DNA from: Bombyx mori
Lineage: Eukaryota > Arthropoda > Insecta > Lepidoptera > Bombycidae
Reading direction: 5' to 3'
Assembly: GCF_030269925.1 (NCBI RefSeq)
Contig: NC_085108.1
Location: 806,001-870,000, forward strand
Length of the DNA: 64,000 nucleotides
Shown here: positions 54,973 through 64,000 of the stretch, piece by piece
Layout: every line of letters begins with the position of its first letter
Position numbering within the stretch: position 1 is the first letter of the stretch
Position numbers and translations under genes: made by a program
Notes under the pieces: generated by a model
Seen by the model: the letters and a program-made list of their open reading frames with translations, nothing else
The model's database searches: none
What the model was told of the DNA's origin: nothing

Positions 54973-57900
54973 TCAAGCGTCAGCCCTAAACCTGAAACTG
55001 CCTCGGTCCAGTTTCCTGCCCACTCGTCGCTCCAAAGCTATCCGCCCCTCGGCTTCTTCATCAGAAACCGCTGCTCCATCCTCAAGCCCGAGTTCCTCAG
55101 GTATTTCTGGACTATCTGGTATATCATCAGTGTGCTGCTCAGCGAATCCAATTAGCTTCTGTCTCAAGTCATCGTTGACGACCTCTTTCATGAGGCTTTC
55201 AATGATCAGGCTCTGTTTCCGTTTGTTCGGTGTCCTCCTCTGGTTGGTAGCAGGTAAGGTTTCGGTTTCCTTCTGTTGACTGCTGCTTTTCGCTGGTTGT
55301 TGGGCGTTGACAGGCGGCTGCTCTTCAGTTTTGTTCGGCACCTTCCCTATTTCCTCGTTTAGATCGTAATATAACACAGAATCCTCGCATTCGATCGCGT
55401 CTCTGGGTCTGGTGCAAGTTAGAACTTCCTGAAAATGGAAATTGGATAGGAAATTTAGTTTATTTAGTACATGAAAAGTCGGATTAATCACAGACAAAAT
55501 GACGGAAATCGCCTTAGATGGTATGGCCATATCATGAGACGGGATGAAGATCATGTGGTGAAAGGTCGCATTAGGCTTGCCATGAGACGGATGAACTCAG
55601 AAGCAGCTCTGCTACCAATCATCATAACCAGCCCACGGTCGTCCACTGCTGGACATAGGTCTCTTCCAATCCACACCGATTTGCTACCAAGGCAATGTTC
55701 AATAGTCATCAAAAGCACTATTGGATCGCAATATAAGATAAGCTCAGCACCTTAAAACATAAAACGGAAATGTCAATTATAATGATTAAAAGTTCAATGT
55801 TCAAACTAAATAGCTGAGCTTGGCTATTTAGTTTGTGTAGTTTGAGTAGTTTTGTGGCTTCATAAATGCTGATTGCATCATAAAAAAGCGTAGGACATCG
55901 TTCGATAGACACATTTAGAATGAAGATAAAGTAAGTCGAAAACTCTTTCGTCTTAGATAACAATAAACAGCATCCTGATGGTGGCCTTCAGATACCTCTT
56001 TGCTCATCTTAAGTTAAACTGCTCCCGTGAAATATGCTGTTAAAATTATTTTTGAACGTTATTCGTGTTATTGGTTGCAAGCGATGGACCTTAAGGTAAT
56101 TATCAGACGCGCGAAATCTGAAGTCATGAAATCTTAACTTAATAATGCATATATGGGTGAAGGAGCTCACGGCCCGTCTGGCGCTATGTGGTCATAGTAG
56201 TCCGTGGACAGCACAATGCGAATGCCGGTTGGACAGTTAAAGTCTCTATAAGATAGCATAAAGGCCGTCAAACCCTTGGAACCTGAGCGGTATAAGCAGA
56301 ATGGCGGTACCTACCCGTGCGGGCTTACAAAACGCCTTACCATGTTTACTGGTGGTAGGACCTCTTGTGAATCCGCATGGGTAGGTACCACCACCCTGCC
56401 TATTTCTGCCGTGAAGCAGTAATGCGTTTCGGTTTGAAGGGCGGGGCAACCGTTGTAACTATACCGAAATATCTCAAGGTGGGTAGCGGCATTTACGTTG
56501 TTGATGTCTATGGGCTCCAGTTGCCTCTTAACACCAGGTGGGCTGTAAGCTCGTCCACCCATCTGAGCAATAAATAAAATTAAGTAGGTCATTCTCGTCA
56601 CAAAATCTCATATAGATCCCCATACCTGATTGAACACAGTTTCGGATGGACAAATAAAACTGTATCTGTACGTGACGGCTCGTCCAGACGGGGTCTGAGT
56701 CGGTAGACACACGTGGAACACTTGACAGTCATTGTCAATGTCAGCATAATAACCATACGTACGGTTCTCGCAACTGTAAATAATAAAAGTTTCGTTGAAT
56801 TCAAATCAGAGGTCTAAGGCCAAAGTTTTTAGAGGGTGTGTCTGGTTAATAATCAACGAATGCCCACTGATTTTCTCGCCAGATCTTCTCAGTGGGTCGC
56901 GTTTCCGATCCGATGGTAGATTCTGCGAAGAACTGCTCTTGCTAGGGCCAGTGTTAGCAATACTCCCGGCTTGAGACCCGTGAGCTCACCTACTAGGTCG
57001 GTGAATCTAGAATAACCCCTCAAGGTTACTAGAATAGGTAGGAAAATTAAAAAATCAGCGACTTAATATCCCAGATCTGCTGAATCTTCACACAACACAT
57101 TAGCGTTGAAGTTCCAGTTATGGAACAAATAAATAAATAACTGGGAACAAATCACGGATGGTCATCCGTCCCCAAATTAGGATACCCTGTGCTATGGGCA
57201 CCAGAGACTGACATATATGTTTTTGTAAGGGATTTTATGACCTGGTAACTAAGACTTTTAAGTCATGGCTTATTTTAATTGATATTCTTATTTTTACATA
57301 TACGTTTAAATATTGACATATAGGTATTCTTATATTCTAATATATAAAAATGAATTGCTGTTCGTTAGTCTCGCTAAAATTCGAGAACGGCTGGACCGAT
57401 TTGGCTAATTTTGGTCTTGAATTATTTGTGGAAGTCCAGTGAAGGATTAAAAGGTAGAAAAATATGAAAATGCTCGGAATTAAATAAAAATAACAATTTT
57501 CTTTTTCCTTTGATGTGTCCCCCGTCGGACGGATTCCTTTTGTTTGTTTTATGTTTATTTTATACAAAAGTTTAGGTCTTTTATTTCTCGATTGAGGCAT
57601 TACGAAGTGTGCCGGGTCAGCTAGTAGATAATAAACATCCAAACAAGAAGCCAACAAGCATGTTCGTCACACGAATGCCTACTCGATGTAGAAATCGAAC
57701 CCACGACCCTACAACAGTCAGGGATGCTAACTTCTGCACCACAGTATCAGTCAAAATGCTTCAAGCCAGAAAAAGGCATGGCGGTCCCCACATCTGAGGG
57801 CTTATACCTTAACATCATTCATAGCAGATTGGTGATCATAGTATACTGGTACGCTATTGCCAAATTCTCTTTTAAATATCTTCCACGAAAGGAGATGGGC

Positions 57901-59445
57901 TGATGCTATTCCACGCCGACACCACACAGCCAAGTCATTGGTTGCGCTAAAGCAATTAATATTCCACATTACCTAAAGGTATCGGTGATGTTCTCTCGGA
58001 TAGAGGTGGCGTTCGCTGGCAAATTCAAAGTGTCAGCTTTTGTTTGATTCGCCATGTCCTGTGAACATATTCAATAGATTTGAAAAACTGTGAAAAATAA
58101 TACTAATAAACCTAACTTGAGATGAAAGATACAAATTATGGTCGATTCAATATTATCTGTGTGATTGTAATTTTTTGTAAAAAAAATTCAATGTTACCAA
58201 GAAAAGATGTTTAAAATAAATCTATACTAATATATAAATCTACAATGGTTTTTACGGATGTTCCGTTATAACTACTGAACCGTGCATCCGATTGACTTGA
58301 AACTTGGTATCCATGTAGAAAATACATGTACTTAATGGATAGCCTAATATTTATATGAGTGTTGGACTCCCTAGACCAGTTGCGGGGGCGTTAATGATGA
58401 GAATCTTTGCGGGGGTGAGAAATTTAATATTATTAATTTTAAACGCTCAACGAAGCGGACGGGTACAGCTAGTTTAATTTAAAATTAGAAAATATTATTA
58501 CACAGTGTGTAATAAAACATTTTGTTAACACACAAAATTTATCGGCGTCGATTTGAATCGATTAGTTCGACCAAGTTGCCAATCTTATTAGTTACATATT
58601 ATTCATTAAACCATTCAAGAATACAAATCCAATAATATAGAAAATTATATAGCCGCTATTGGCAGTGTCCACAGCCCGAACCACAAGCGCTTGGAGTTCC
58701 AAAGTCATTAGAACCGAAAGCCGATAAAAGTTTTTGACGGTTTATTAAAACCGACATAATTGGCCTCAATAGCTTTTTGCCTACCTGATCGTTGGTAGAT
58801 TAAGGGGCTTTTTTTGGGACTGCAGACCCAAAAGGAATTTAGGGCCATACCCACTAAGTCACAGAGAAGGGGGGCTCAATACTACAACGATATCCCGCTG
58901 GATCAGAATCAGCCTGCAAGGTCGGAACGCGATACACTGCTGACTGAGCTATTCTTTAACAGTATGTCCAGTGATGGCAGTGACGACAGCATTGCGGATT
59001 GCAGAGGCGTCTTCCCTTCCTCCTGGTACCAGCGCGCTAGAGTCACGGTAGCTTTTGGCCCAGCCTCCACCGCATCAGATCGCCCCATAACCACCACCAA
59101 GGGAAAAATTCAAACTACACCCGGCTTGGTAAATGAGCTCACGCATCTTAACCTAAGAGGACTTGTTAATACAAGCCCTAGCAAGGGCAGTGCTTCGCTG
59201 AATCTAGCAAAGGATAAGAATCGTAGCCTAATGTGAAGATCCGGTGAGAAACTCAGTGGCCTGTGGGTGGGTTGCGACGGTTTAATCAACATTATTCGTC
59301 TTACATTTAAAACCGTACAATTTCGACTTACCCTCAATATTTTGAGCATGATATTTGTATCAGCTTCCACGTCTATTTCGTCGTAAGACATCACGAGGCC
59401 TCCGCACATTAATATCAATATTAAATTCGAAATAATTTTGTCCAT
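54973..59445 (-). CDS. CPAP1-like secreted chitin-binding protein with charged tail, 267 aa
   Basis: Coding exons on the minus strand: 59332-59445, 57973-58058, 56626-56773, 54973-55428. Donors GTAAGT, GTAATG and GTATGG; acceptors CAG; all frames fit. The ATG (AACATGGAC) lies 10 bp after an acceptor (TCCAG at 59456-59460), implying an upstream leader exon. MDKIISNLILILMCGGLVMS is a signal peptide. Residues 68-130 are one CBM14 domain with six cysteines at 68, 83, 89, 108, 121 and 130 (spacing 14, 5, 18, 12, 8) and motifs CENRTYGYYADIDNDCQVF and FICPSETVFNQEVLTC. The remaining ~135 residues are Q, K and E rich with a basic NQRRTPNKRKQ patch, a helical KEVVNDDLRQKLIGF and acidic clusters, probably disordered. 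Such proteins bind cuticular chitin. Exon boundaries inside the domain follow the same layout as the gene at 3212-8144 only in part. Confidence 0.87.
55471..55690 (+). pseudogene. RTE-type LINE C-terminus and 3' tail in intron 3
   Basis: NRLRWYGHIMRRDEDHVVK is the conserved C-terminal reverse transcriptase block, followed after a deletion by CCACTGCTGGACATAGGTC, the tail string of many lepidopteran RTE copies. Most of the C-terminal segment between them is lost. Confidence 0.72.
56155..56580. repeat. Old SINE-A (minus) followed by a younger SINE-A (plus)
   Basis: 56155-56340 is a decayed reverse copy (GGAGCTCACGGCCCGTCTGG .. CTACCCGTGCGGGCTTAC). 56345-56580 is a forward copy (TTACTGGTGGTAGGACCTC .. 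CATCTGAGCAATAAATAAAA). They face each other in intron 3 of the CBM14 gene, close to exon 3. Confidence 0.82.
56850..57045 (+). repeat. SINE-B copy in intron 2
   Basis: GCCCACTGATTTTCTCGCC to CCCGTGAGCTCACCTACTAG and poly-A. Confidence 0.83.
57228..57300 (-). repeat. E element 3' fragment
   Basis: AAGGGATTTTATGACCTGG, TAACTAAGACTTTTAAGTC: reverse complement of the E element end. Confidence 0.7.
57336..57624 (+). mobile_element. Hel1 Helitron in intron 2
   Basis: TCTAATATATAAAAATGAATTG to CCGGGTCAGCTAG, then T. Confidence 0.83.
57630..57745 (-). repeat. tRNA-derived SINE fragment
   Basis: On the minus strand GTGGTGCAGAAGTTAGCATCC (A box) and GTCGTGGGTTCGATTTC (B box), followed by GTTTGGATGTTTATTATC. 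A third tRNA-headed family in the window. Confidence 0.65.
58221..58472 (+). mobile_element. Hel4 Helitron, intact
   Basis: TCTATACTAATATATAAATC to CAACGAAGCGGACGGGTAC and CAGCTAG, then T. In intron 1 of the CBM14 gene. Confidence 0.82.
58800..59265. repeat. Unassigned repeat joined to a decayed SINE-B
   Basis: The plus-strand 140-codon frame (58814-59236) ends inside the reverse complement of SINE-B (GTGAAGATCCGGTGAGAAACTC). Its first part (SSDGSDDSIADCRGVF) has no motif I know and may come from a retroelement ORF. It lies in intron 1 of the CBM14 gene, 66 bp from exon 1. Confidence 0.45.
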
Positions 59446-59526
59446 GTTCGCAGACCTGGAATTTTTTTATTATATAGTATTTTGTCCTCTGTATACGCAA
59501 AGGTTAATCAGACAGTAGCTTTTTTA

Positions 59527-59995
59527 GGAGCCCATAGACATCTACAACGATGCGCCACCCACCTTGAGATATAAGTTCTAAGGTCTCAAGTATAGTTACA
59601 ACGGCTGCTCCACCCTTCGAACCGAAACGCATTACTGCTTCACGGCAGAAATGAGCAGGGTGGTGGTACCTACCCGTGCGGACTCACAAGAGGTCCTACC
59701 ACCAGTAATATTACACGATGCTATTCCTTCACCGCGGAGGTCAATTGCGAACATTGTTAACGTGTTTTTAAAATACTTCTTTTATTACTTAGGTCTGTTG
59801 GCTACTTAATAGTAACGGGAGCCCGTAGACATTAACAACCTAAATGATGTCATAGACATTGAGACATGAGTCCTAAGTAGGGTCTAAGGTACAACGGCTG
59901 CCCCACCCTTCAAAAGCATCACTGTTTTGAGGCAGAAACAGGCAGGGTGGTGGTACCTATCCAAGCGTACTAAGAAGCCGTCCTACCACCAGTAA
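59527..59995 (-). repeat. Two SINE-A copies, one decayed
   Basis: 59527-59706: AGGAGCCCATAGACATCTAC to CTACCACCAGTAATATTAC. 59785-59995: CTACTTAATAGTAACGGGAGCC to CGTCCTACCACCAGTAAC, strongly diverged. Linker traces (TATTCCTTCACCGCGGAGG) lie between them. Confidence 0.8.
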
Positions 59996-60124
59996 CTTTC
60001 GTCTGAACGTCGATACAGACAACAGTCTGCCAATTTTTGTATGTATTTTACAAATCAGTGATCTCTCGCACATAGAAATAACAAATCGAGCAATGAAAGG
60101 GTATTTAAATTAAGGTAAGGGACA

Positions 60125-60310
60125 TTTATCTTAATAATTAAAGGTGCGTTTTATTTGGTATCAGCATCAACAGTTCGATATTTTTAATTGAACTTCAACT
60201 AAAGCTTAGATAGCTGAAGAAGGTTTTTTTTTTTTGTTATGATATTTTTTCCAAAATTATGAACTTTACAGGAGTCTCCTGTGAAGTTGTGAAAATGTCG
60301 CATAAACCAA
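60125..60310. repeat. Dispersed repeat G, copy 2
   Basis: TTAAAGGTGCGTTTTATTTGG to TGTGAAAATGTCGC. Confidence 0.6.
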
Positions 60311-60436
60311 CCCTTTCACCCCTCTATATAATAAGTAACAATAACAATATCTTAACGCTGAGCCCGTTTGACTCACAGGGGTCCCAATTTTCACGTTATC
60401 AATTTTCGTATTTTACTATTCATTACACATCATGTA

Positions 60437-60553
60437 ACTATACTGAGACCTTAGAACTCACATCTCAAGGTGGGTGACGCATTTACGTTGTAGATGTCTA
60501 TGGGCTCCACTGACCAGGGCTGTGAGCTCGCCCACCCGTCTAAGCAATAAAAA
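60437..60553 (+). repeat. SINE-A 3' fragment
   Basis: AACTATACTGAGACCTTAG to CGTCTAAGCAATAAAAAAAAG, with a small deletion. Confidence 0.85.
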
Positions 60554-60554
60554 A

Positions 60555-60700
60555 AAGCATCTTCATTGTCATGCCCTTCTCCCAGTCACCTGGGGTCGGC
60601 GCAACATGTTTTCTCCTTCCATTCTCCTCTATCATATACCATTTCTTCGCTCACTCCCCTCTTACCCATATCGTCTTTCTTATTATTGATTGAGCGACAT
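60555..60700 (-). repeat. RTE-type LINE 3' end
   Basis: CCCAGTCACCTGGGGTCGGC, GCAACATGTTTTCTCCTTCC: reverse complement of the '..RRADPR' coding end and its 3' UTR. Confidence 0.6.
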
Positions 60701-60905
60701 CATATATATCATAGATCTTTCGCTCCCCACGACGGATGCCCAAGAGTCAGGTCGGGGTATTGAGGGGTGATTTCGCGAACTATACATAAAATCTATGAGT
60801 AAGTTTTAATTACAAACTAATATTGTCTAGTACAATATTTATTAGAAATTTTAGAACATAGTATTTCGTTTGTTTTTTTTTTAAACTAAATTAAAATTGA
60901 CTCAC

Positions 60906-61080
60906 CAGTGTGCGACGAACACAAAAAAATTAAAACACAAAAGTAGCGTTAGAAAAAAAAATATAAATAAAAAAAGTAATCACAATTGTTTAAAATCTAA
61001 ACTAGGATTTTATGTACTTCTGCTTTCCGCCGAAGGCTCGACAATGCGAAATTTAACATGTCAGATCACTCTTTTATAAA
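60906..61080 (-). promoter_or_regulatory. Proposed promoter and leader exon of the CBM14 gene
   Basis: On the minus strand a TATA box (TTTATAAAAG, about 61070-61079) is followed some 140 bp later by a donor ACTG|GTGAGTC at 60906/60905. The next acceptor downstream is TCCAG at 59456-59460, 10 bp before the ATG. Transcription would start near 61045. Inferred from signals only. Confidence 0.4.
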
Positions 61081-61623
61081 CGCGCGGATCATCAACCCGA
61101 CCGGCATGCGAATTCGCAATACGACAGGTACCGTTTGCAGAACAAATCCGGAAAAACATTAGAGCGAATACGTTATTGAAGGCACTTTGACTATTTCATA
61201 TGTTTCGTGATAGATAAAGTACAAAATTTGCGATTAACGAAGAATCATTGCAAAATTTATTTATTTATGGATTTATTGGGTTTAAGGTGAAGGGAAGATC
61301 TTCCAACGAGCGAGTGATATAGCTAGGTAGACGACGGTCCGAATGTTGTTCGGCACTTGTATATATGCAAGCTTATCTTGAAATTGTCGTAAGCGAGATT
61401 CAGGCATCTGTCAAATATCTTGTGTTGTATGATAGTTACCGCTACATTCTTTTTTTCATCTTCAGCCCCTTTGTTGCACTGTAATGTTCGATAATCCATT
61501 CTTCCTATTGATCCTCATTCTCATCAACATTCGCCTCAGCTCCCCAACTTCCTCATCTGTCCCCCGTGCCATACGTCTTCCGGTCTTCCTCAATGACTCC
61601 GTAATGTAATCCAGGGGGCTATT
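61081..61623. other. Upstream flank, unassigned
   Basis: Upstream of the proposed promoter. A minus-strand frame (61462-61659) reads TGRRMARGTDEEVGELRRM with no known family; it runs into a SINE, so it is probably not a gene. Confidence 0.3.
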
Positions 61624-61869
61624 ACTTTTTTTATTGCTTAGATGGGTAGACGAGCTCACAGCCCACCTGATGTTAAGTGGTTACTAGAGCCCATAGACAT
61701 CTACGACGTAAATGCGCCACCCATCTTGAGATATAAGTTCTAAAGTCTCAGTATAGTTACAACGGCTGCCCCGCCCTTCAAACCGAAACACACTACTGCT
61801 TCACGGCAGAAATTGGCAGGGTGGTGGTACCTACCCGTCCGGACTCACAAGAGGTTCTACCACCAGTAA
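61624..61869 (-). repeat. SINE-A copy, full body
   Basis: TTTTTTTATTGCTTAGATGGG to GGTTCTACCACCAGTAAAAAAAC. Confidence 0.88.
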
Positions 61870-62046
61870 AAAAACTTACTAGCTATTTATTACTATATAG
61901 GCGTGAACATCTCCTGTTAAGGTTCAGTTTCGCGTTTTTTATTGTCACCACCTTTATTATTCCTGACGTATCAAACACTTAACAGCTACCGTGGTCACGA
62001 AAGACTAATTAGTCTTCCGTTAAAGACACTTTAATTAGCTAACCCA

Positions 62047-62340
62047 TAGACACAGCCCACTGAGTTTCTCGCCGGATCTTTATTTATTTATTTACATAAG
62101 TACTGCCACATCACAAACATCTAACATTGAAAATAAATTTAAACTATTTAATTTATGGTTTGATGCATGTGACAACAATGATCTTCTCAGTGGGCCGCGT
62201 TTCCGATCCGGTGGTTGATTCTGCGAAGCACTATTCTTGCTAGGGTCAGTTTTAGCGTCACTCCGGTTTGAGCCCCGTGAGCTCACCTACTAGTTAAGGT
62301 TACGCTCTCAAGGCTATCAGCTTAGGTAGGTAAAAAAAAA
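62047..62340 (+). repeat. SINE-B copy with a 100-bp insert
   Basis: GCCCACTGAGTTTCTCGCC ..[insert 62080-62179].. CTTCTCAGTGGGCCGCG to CAGCTTAGGTAGG and poly-A. GATCT is duplicated at the insert edges (62075-62079, 62180-62184). Confidence 0.8.
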
Positions 62341-62838
62341 AAAATAATTAGGTTTTTTTCTAATATAGCTTAAATGAGTTCACATAATCAACTTACCTAT
62401 TAAGTATAGTAAAATAATAACTACGCAACTTGTGAAGGAAAAAAAAATTTATGTGAAATAAATTATTTGAAAAAAAAACTTGTTTTGTCGACAGTACCGA
62501 TTCCGACTTTGGCTCGGTACGGGCAGATCCTTCACAAAATACTAATGCCCATCCCGGCTCGAGACCTTGAACACGGCCTCCCGGGCAGCACAATGCCAAG
62601 GACATTCTTGCACGTCAGATGATCACTAATAAAAAAAAATCGTCTGATAATAAATATGTAAATACATCACCGAAAAACATATGAGTGTGGAGTATCGAAA
62701 GTGTTGAATGGTGGAAACTAATTGCAACTTTTTAGCTTCAATCCAAATCTGTGGAAGGCTCACGAGCGCTCACGGATTGATTGTTGGTAAAGTATTGCGT
62801 AAAAACGAACCCTATGCTGCTAGAAGTGACTTCACTAC
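62341..62838. other. Unassigned, with a possible splice donor
   Basis: On the minus strand ACTTAATAG|GTAAGTTG (62393/62392) fits a donor after a stretch encoding FTSCVVIILLYLI-like hydrophobic residues, but no ATG precedes it. Not annotated as a gene. Confidence 0.25.
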
Positions 62839-63324
62839 GCATTGCCAATGTCAATAAGCTACAGCGATCACTTTTGATGTAACAGCTATCCTATCATTCA
62901 AACCGGAACACCCTTCGCGGCAGAAATTGGCAGATATCATAGAAGTTGTTCGTGACCACGCGCTAATTGCCAATTTCCTTACAATGCTTTTCTGCCGCAC
63001 AGTTTCCCACGTCATTTCGGATCCTCCTGATCCACTAACGGTGCTTTTATGTACCCCAAGCACCGGTCATCGTCCTCGTCGAACCCGTCGCTTGCGACGA
63101 AGGGCTCGACGAGTAAATTCACCCTCAGGCACAGCCTACTGAGTTTCTCGTCGGATCTTCTCAGTGGGTCGCGTTTCCAATCCGGTGATAGATTCTGCGA
63201 AGCACGGCTCTTGCTAGGGTTCGTGTTAGCAACGTCGTCAGGTTTGAGCCCCGTGAGCTCACCTACTAGTTAAGGTTACGCTAAAATAGCCTCTCAAGGC
63301 TCTCAGCTAGGTAGAAAAAAAAAT
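62839..63324 (+). repeat. Tandem unit 1 (unknown 5' part plus SINE-B)
   Basis: GCATTGCCAATGTCAATAAGC, then CCTTCGCGGCAGAAATTGGC, then full SINE-B to CTAGGTAGAAAAAAAAATCC. Repeated directly afterwards. Confidence 0.85.
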
Positions 63325-63326
63325 CC

Positions 63327-63812
63327 GCATTGCCAATGTCAATAAGCTACAGCGATCACTTTTGATGTAACAGCTATCCTATCATTCAGACCGGAACACC
63401 CTTCGCGGCAGAAACTGGCAAGATATCATAGAAGTTGTTCGTGAGCACGCGCTAGTTGCCAATTTACTTACAATGCTCATCTGCCGCACAGTTTCCCACG
63501 TAATTTAGGATCCTCCTGATCCACTAACGGTGCTTTTAGGTACCTCAAGCATCGGTCATCGTTCTCGTTAAACACTTCGCTTGCGACGAAGGGCTCGACG
63601 AGTAAATTCACCCTCAGGCACAGCCCACTGAGTTTCTCGCCGGATTTTCTCAGTGGGTCGCGTTTCCGATCCGGTGGTAGATTCTGCGAAGCACGGCTCT
63701 TGCTAGGGTTCGTGTTAGCAACGTCGTCAGGTTTGAGCCCCGTGAGCTCACCTACTAGTTAAGGTTCCGCTGATATAACCTCTCAAGGATATCAGCTTAG
63801 GTAGGAAAAAAA
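63327..63812 (+). repeat. Tandem unit 2
   Basis: Same order and length (offset 488 bp) as unit 1, with scattered substitutions (for example AAACTGGCAAGATATC for AAATTGGCAGATATC). Confidence 0.85.
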
Positions 63813-63872
63813 ACAGTTTCAAAATAAGAGAACTTATGACTCATTGTCACTTACCACAGGACCATCGACCTT

Positions 63873-63950
63873 TTTTTTTTTTTTTTTTATTGCTTAGATG
63901 GGTGAACGAGCTCACAGCCCACCTGGTGTTAACTGGTGACTCCACACTAT
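63873..63950 (-). repeat. SINE-A 3' fragment at the window end
   Basis: Poly-T (about 18 T), TTATTGCTTAGATGGGTG to CACCTGGTGTTAACTGG. Confidence 0.85.
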
Positions 63951-64000
63951 CCTTGTTCATTCAACTATGCTCACAGAATACATTTAACTGTTATTCCAAA

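Noticed and set aside
58814..59236. 140-codon plus-strand frame as a host gene
   Set aside because: Its last third is antisense SINE-B, and it lies inside an intron of the opposite-strand CBM14 gene; the first part is unassigned.

Overview
The window looks like nuclear DNA of a moth, most likely the silkworm Bombyx mori or a close relative. Reasons: AT-rich background, spliced genes with short exons and GT-AG introns, two genes for insect chitin-binding (peritrophin-type, CBM14) proteins, and very dense interspersed repeats of silkworm type. Four spliced protein-coding genes can be read with intact frames across every junction; everything else I can identify is transposon-derived or non-coding.

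Genes: (1) 3212-8144, minus strand, four exons, 127-aa secreted protein with one chitin-binding domain (CPAP1-like). (2) 37529-43590, plus strand, five coding exons, 193-aa phosphotyrosine-binding (PTB/PID) domain protein resembling PID1. (3) 47277-52520, minus strand, four exons, 876-aa secreted acidic protein that I do not recognise. (4) 54973-59445, minus strand, four coding exons, 267-aa secreted protein with one chitin-binding domain and a long charged tail; a leader exon and TATA box are proposed near 60906-61078. Genes 3 and 4 are head-to-tail on one strand, so the minus strand carries three secreted-protein genes, two of them cuticle-type chitin binders. The PTB gene is on the other strand and is probably unrelated in function. 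The window opens inside the last exon of a hAT transposase (15-260).

Repeat families, with labels used below. 'SINE-A': about 240 bp body (sense strand runs from ACTGGTGGTAGGACC to CCCATCTAAGCAATAAAAA), with a tRNA-like head in full-length copies; probably the silkworm Bm1 family, name not verified. 'SINE-B': contains GCCCACTGAGTTTCTCGCC and GAGCTCACCTACTAG. 'SINE-C': shares the central box of B but ends CACCAGTAATCCTTC. 'LINE-J': 3' end of a LINE whose reverse transcriptase ends in ..FKRGLWRVLSGRQR. 'RTE': LINE tail encoding WYGHVMRR. 'Hel1-Hel5': five short non-autonomous Helitron families (start TC, end CTAG). 'E': about 400 bp element starting CTTTTTGGCGGGAACGCGAG. 'FD': AT-rich element with an internal inverted repeat around AGCGTGGGGTGC. 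Several MITEs with clear terminal inverted repeats (TIRs) are also present.

Layout: 0-3 kb hAT end, LINE tails, an unclassified repeat; 3-8 kb gene 1 with repeats in its introns; 8-37 kb gene-poor, stacked and nested repeats with short unique stretches; 37-44 kb PTB gene; 44-47 kb repeats; 47-59 kb genes 3 and 4; 59-64 kb leader region, SINEs and a tandem duplication. No rRNA, functional tRNA, CRISPR or prokaryotic features were seen. No new enzymatic system is evident; the most novel items are the unknown secreted protein, a chimeric RTE derivative with a 15-bp target duplication, and a deeply nested transposon stack inside the PTB gene.
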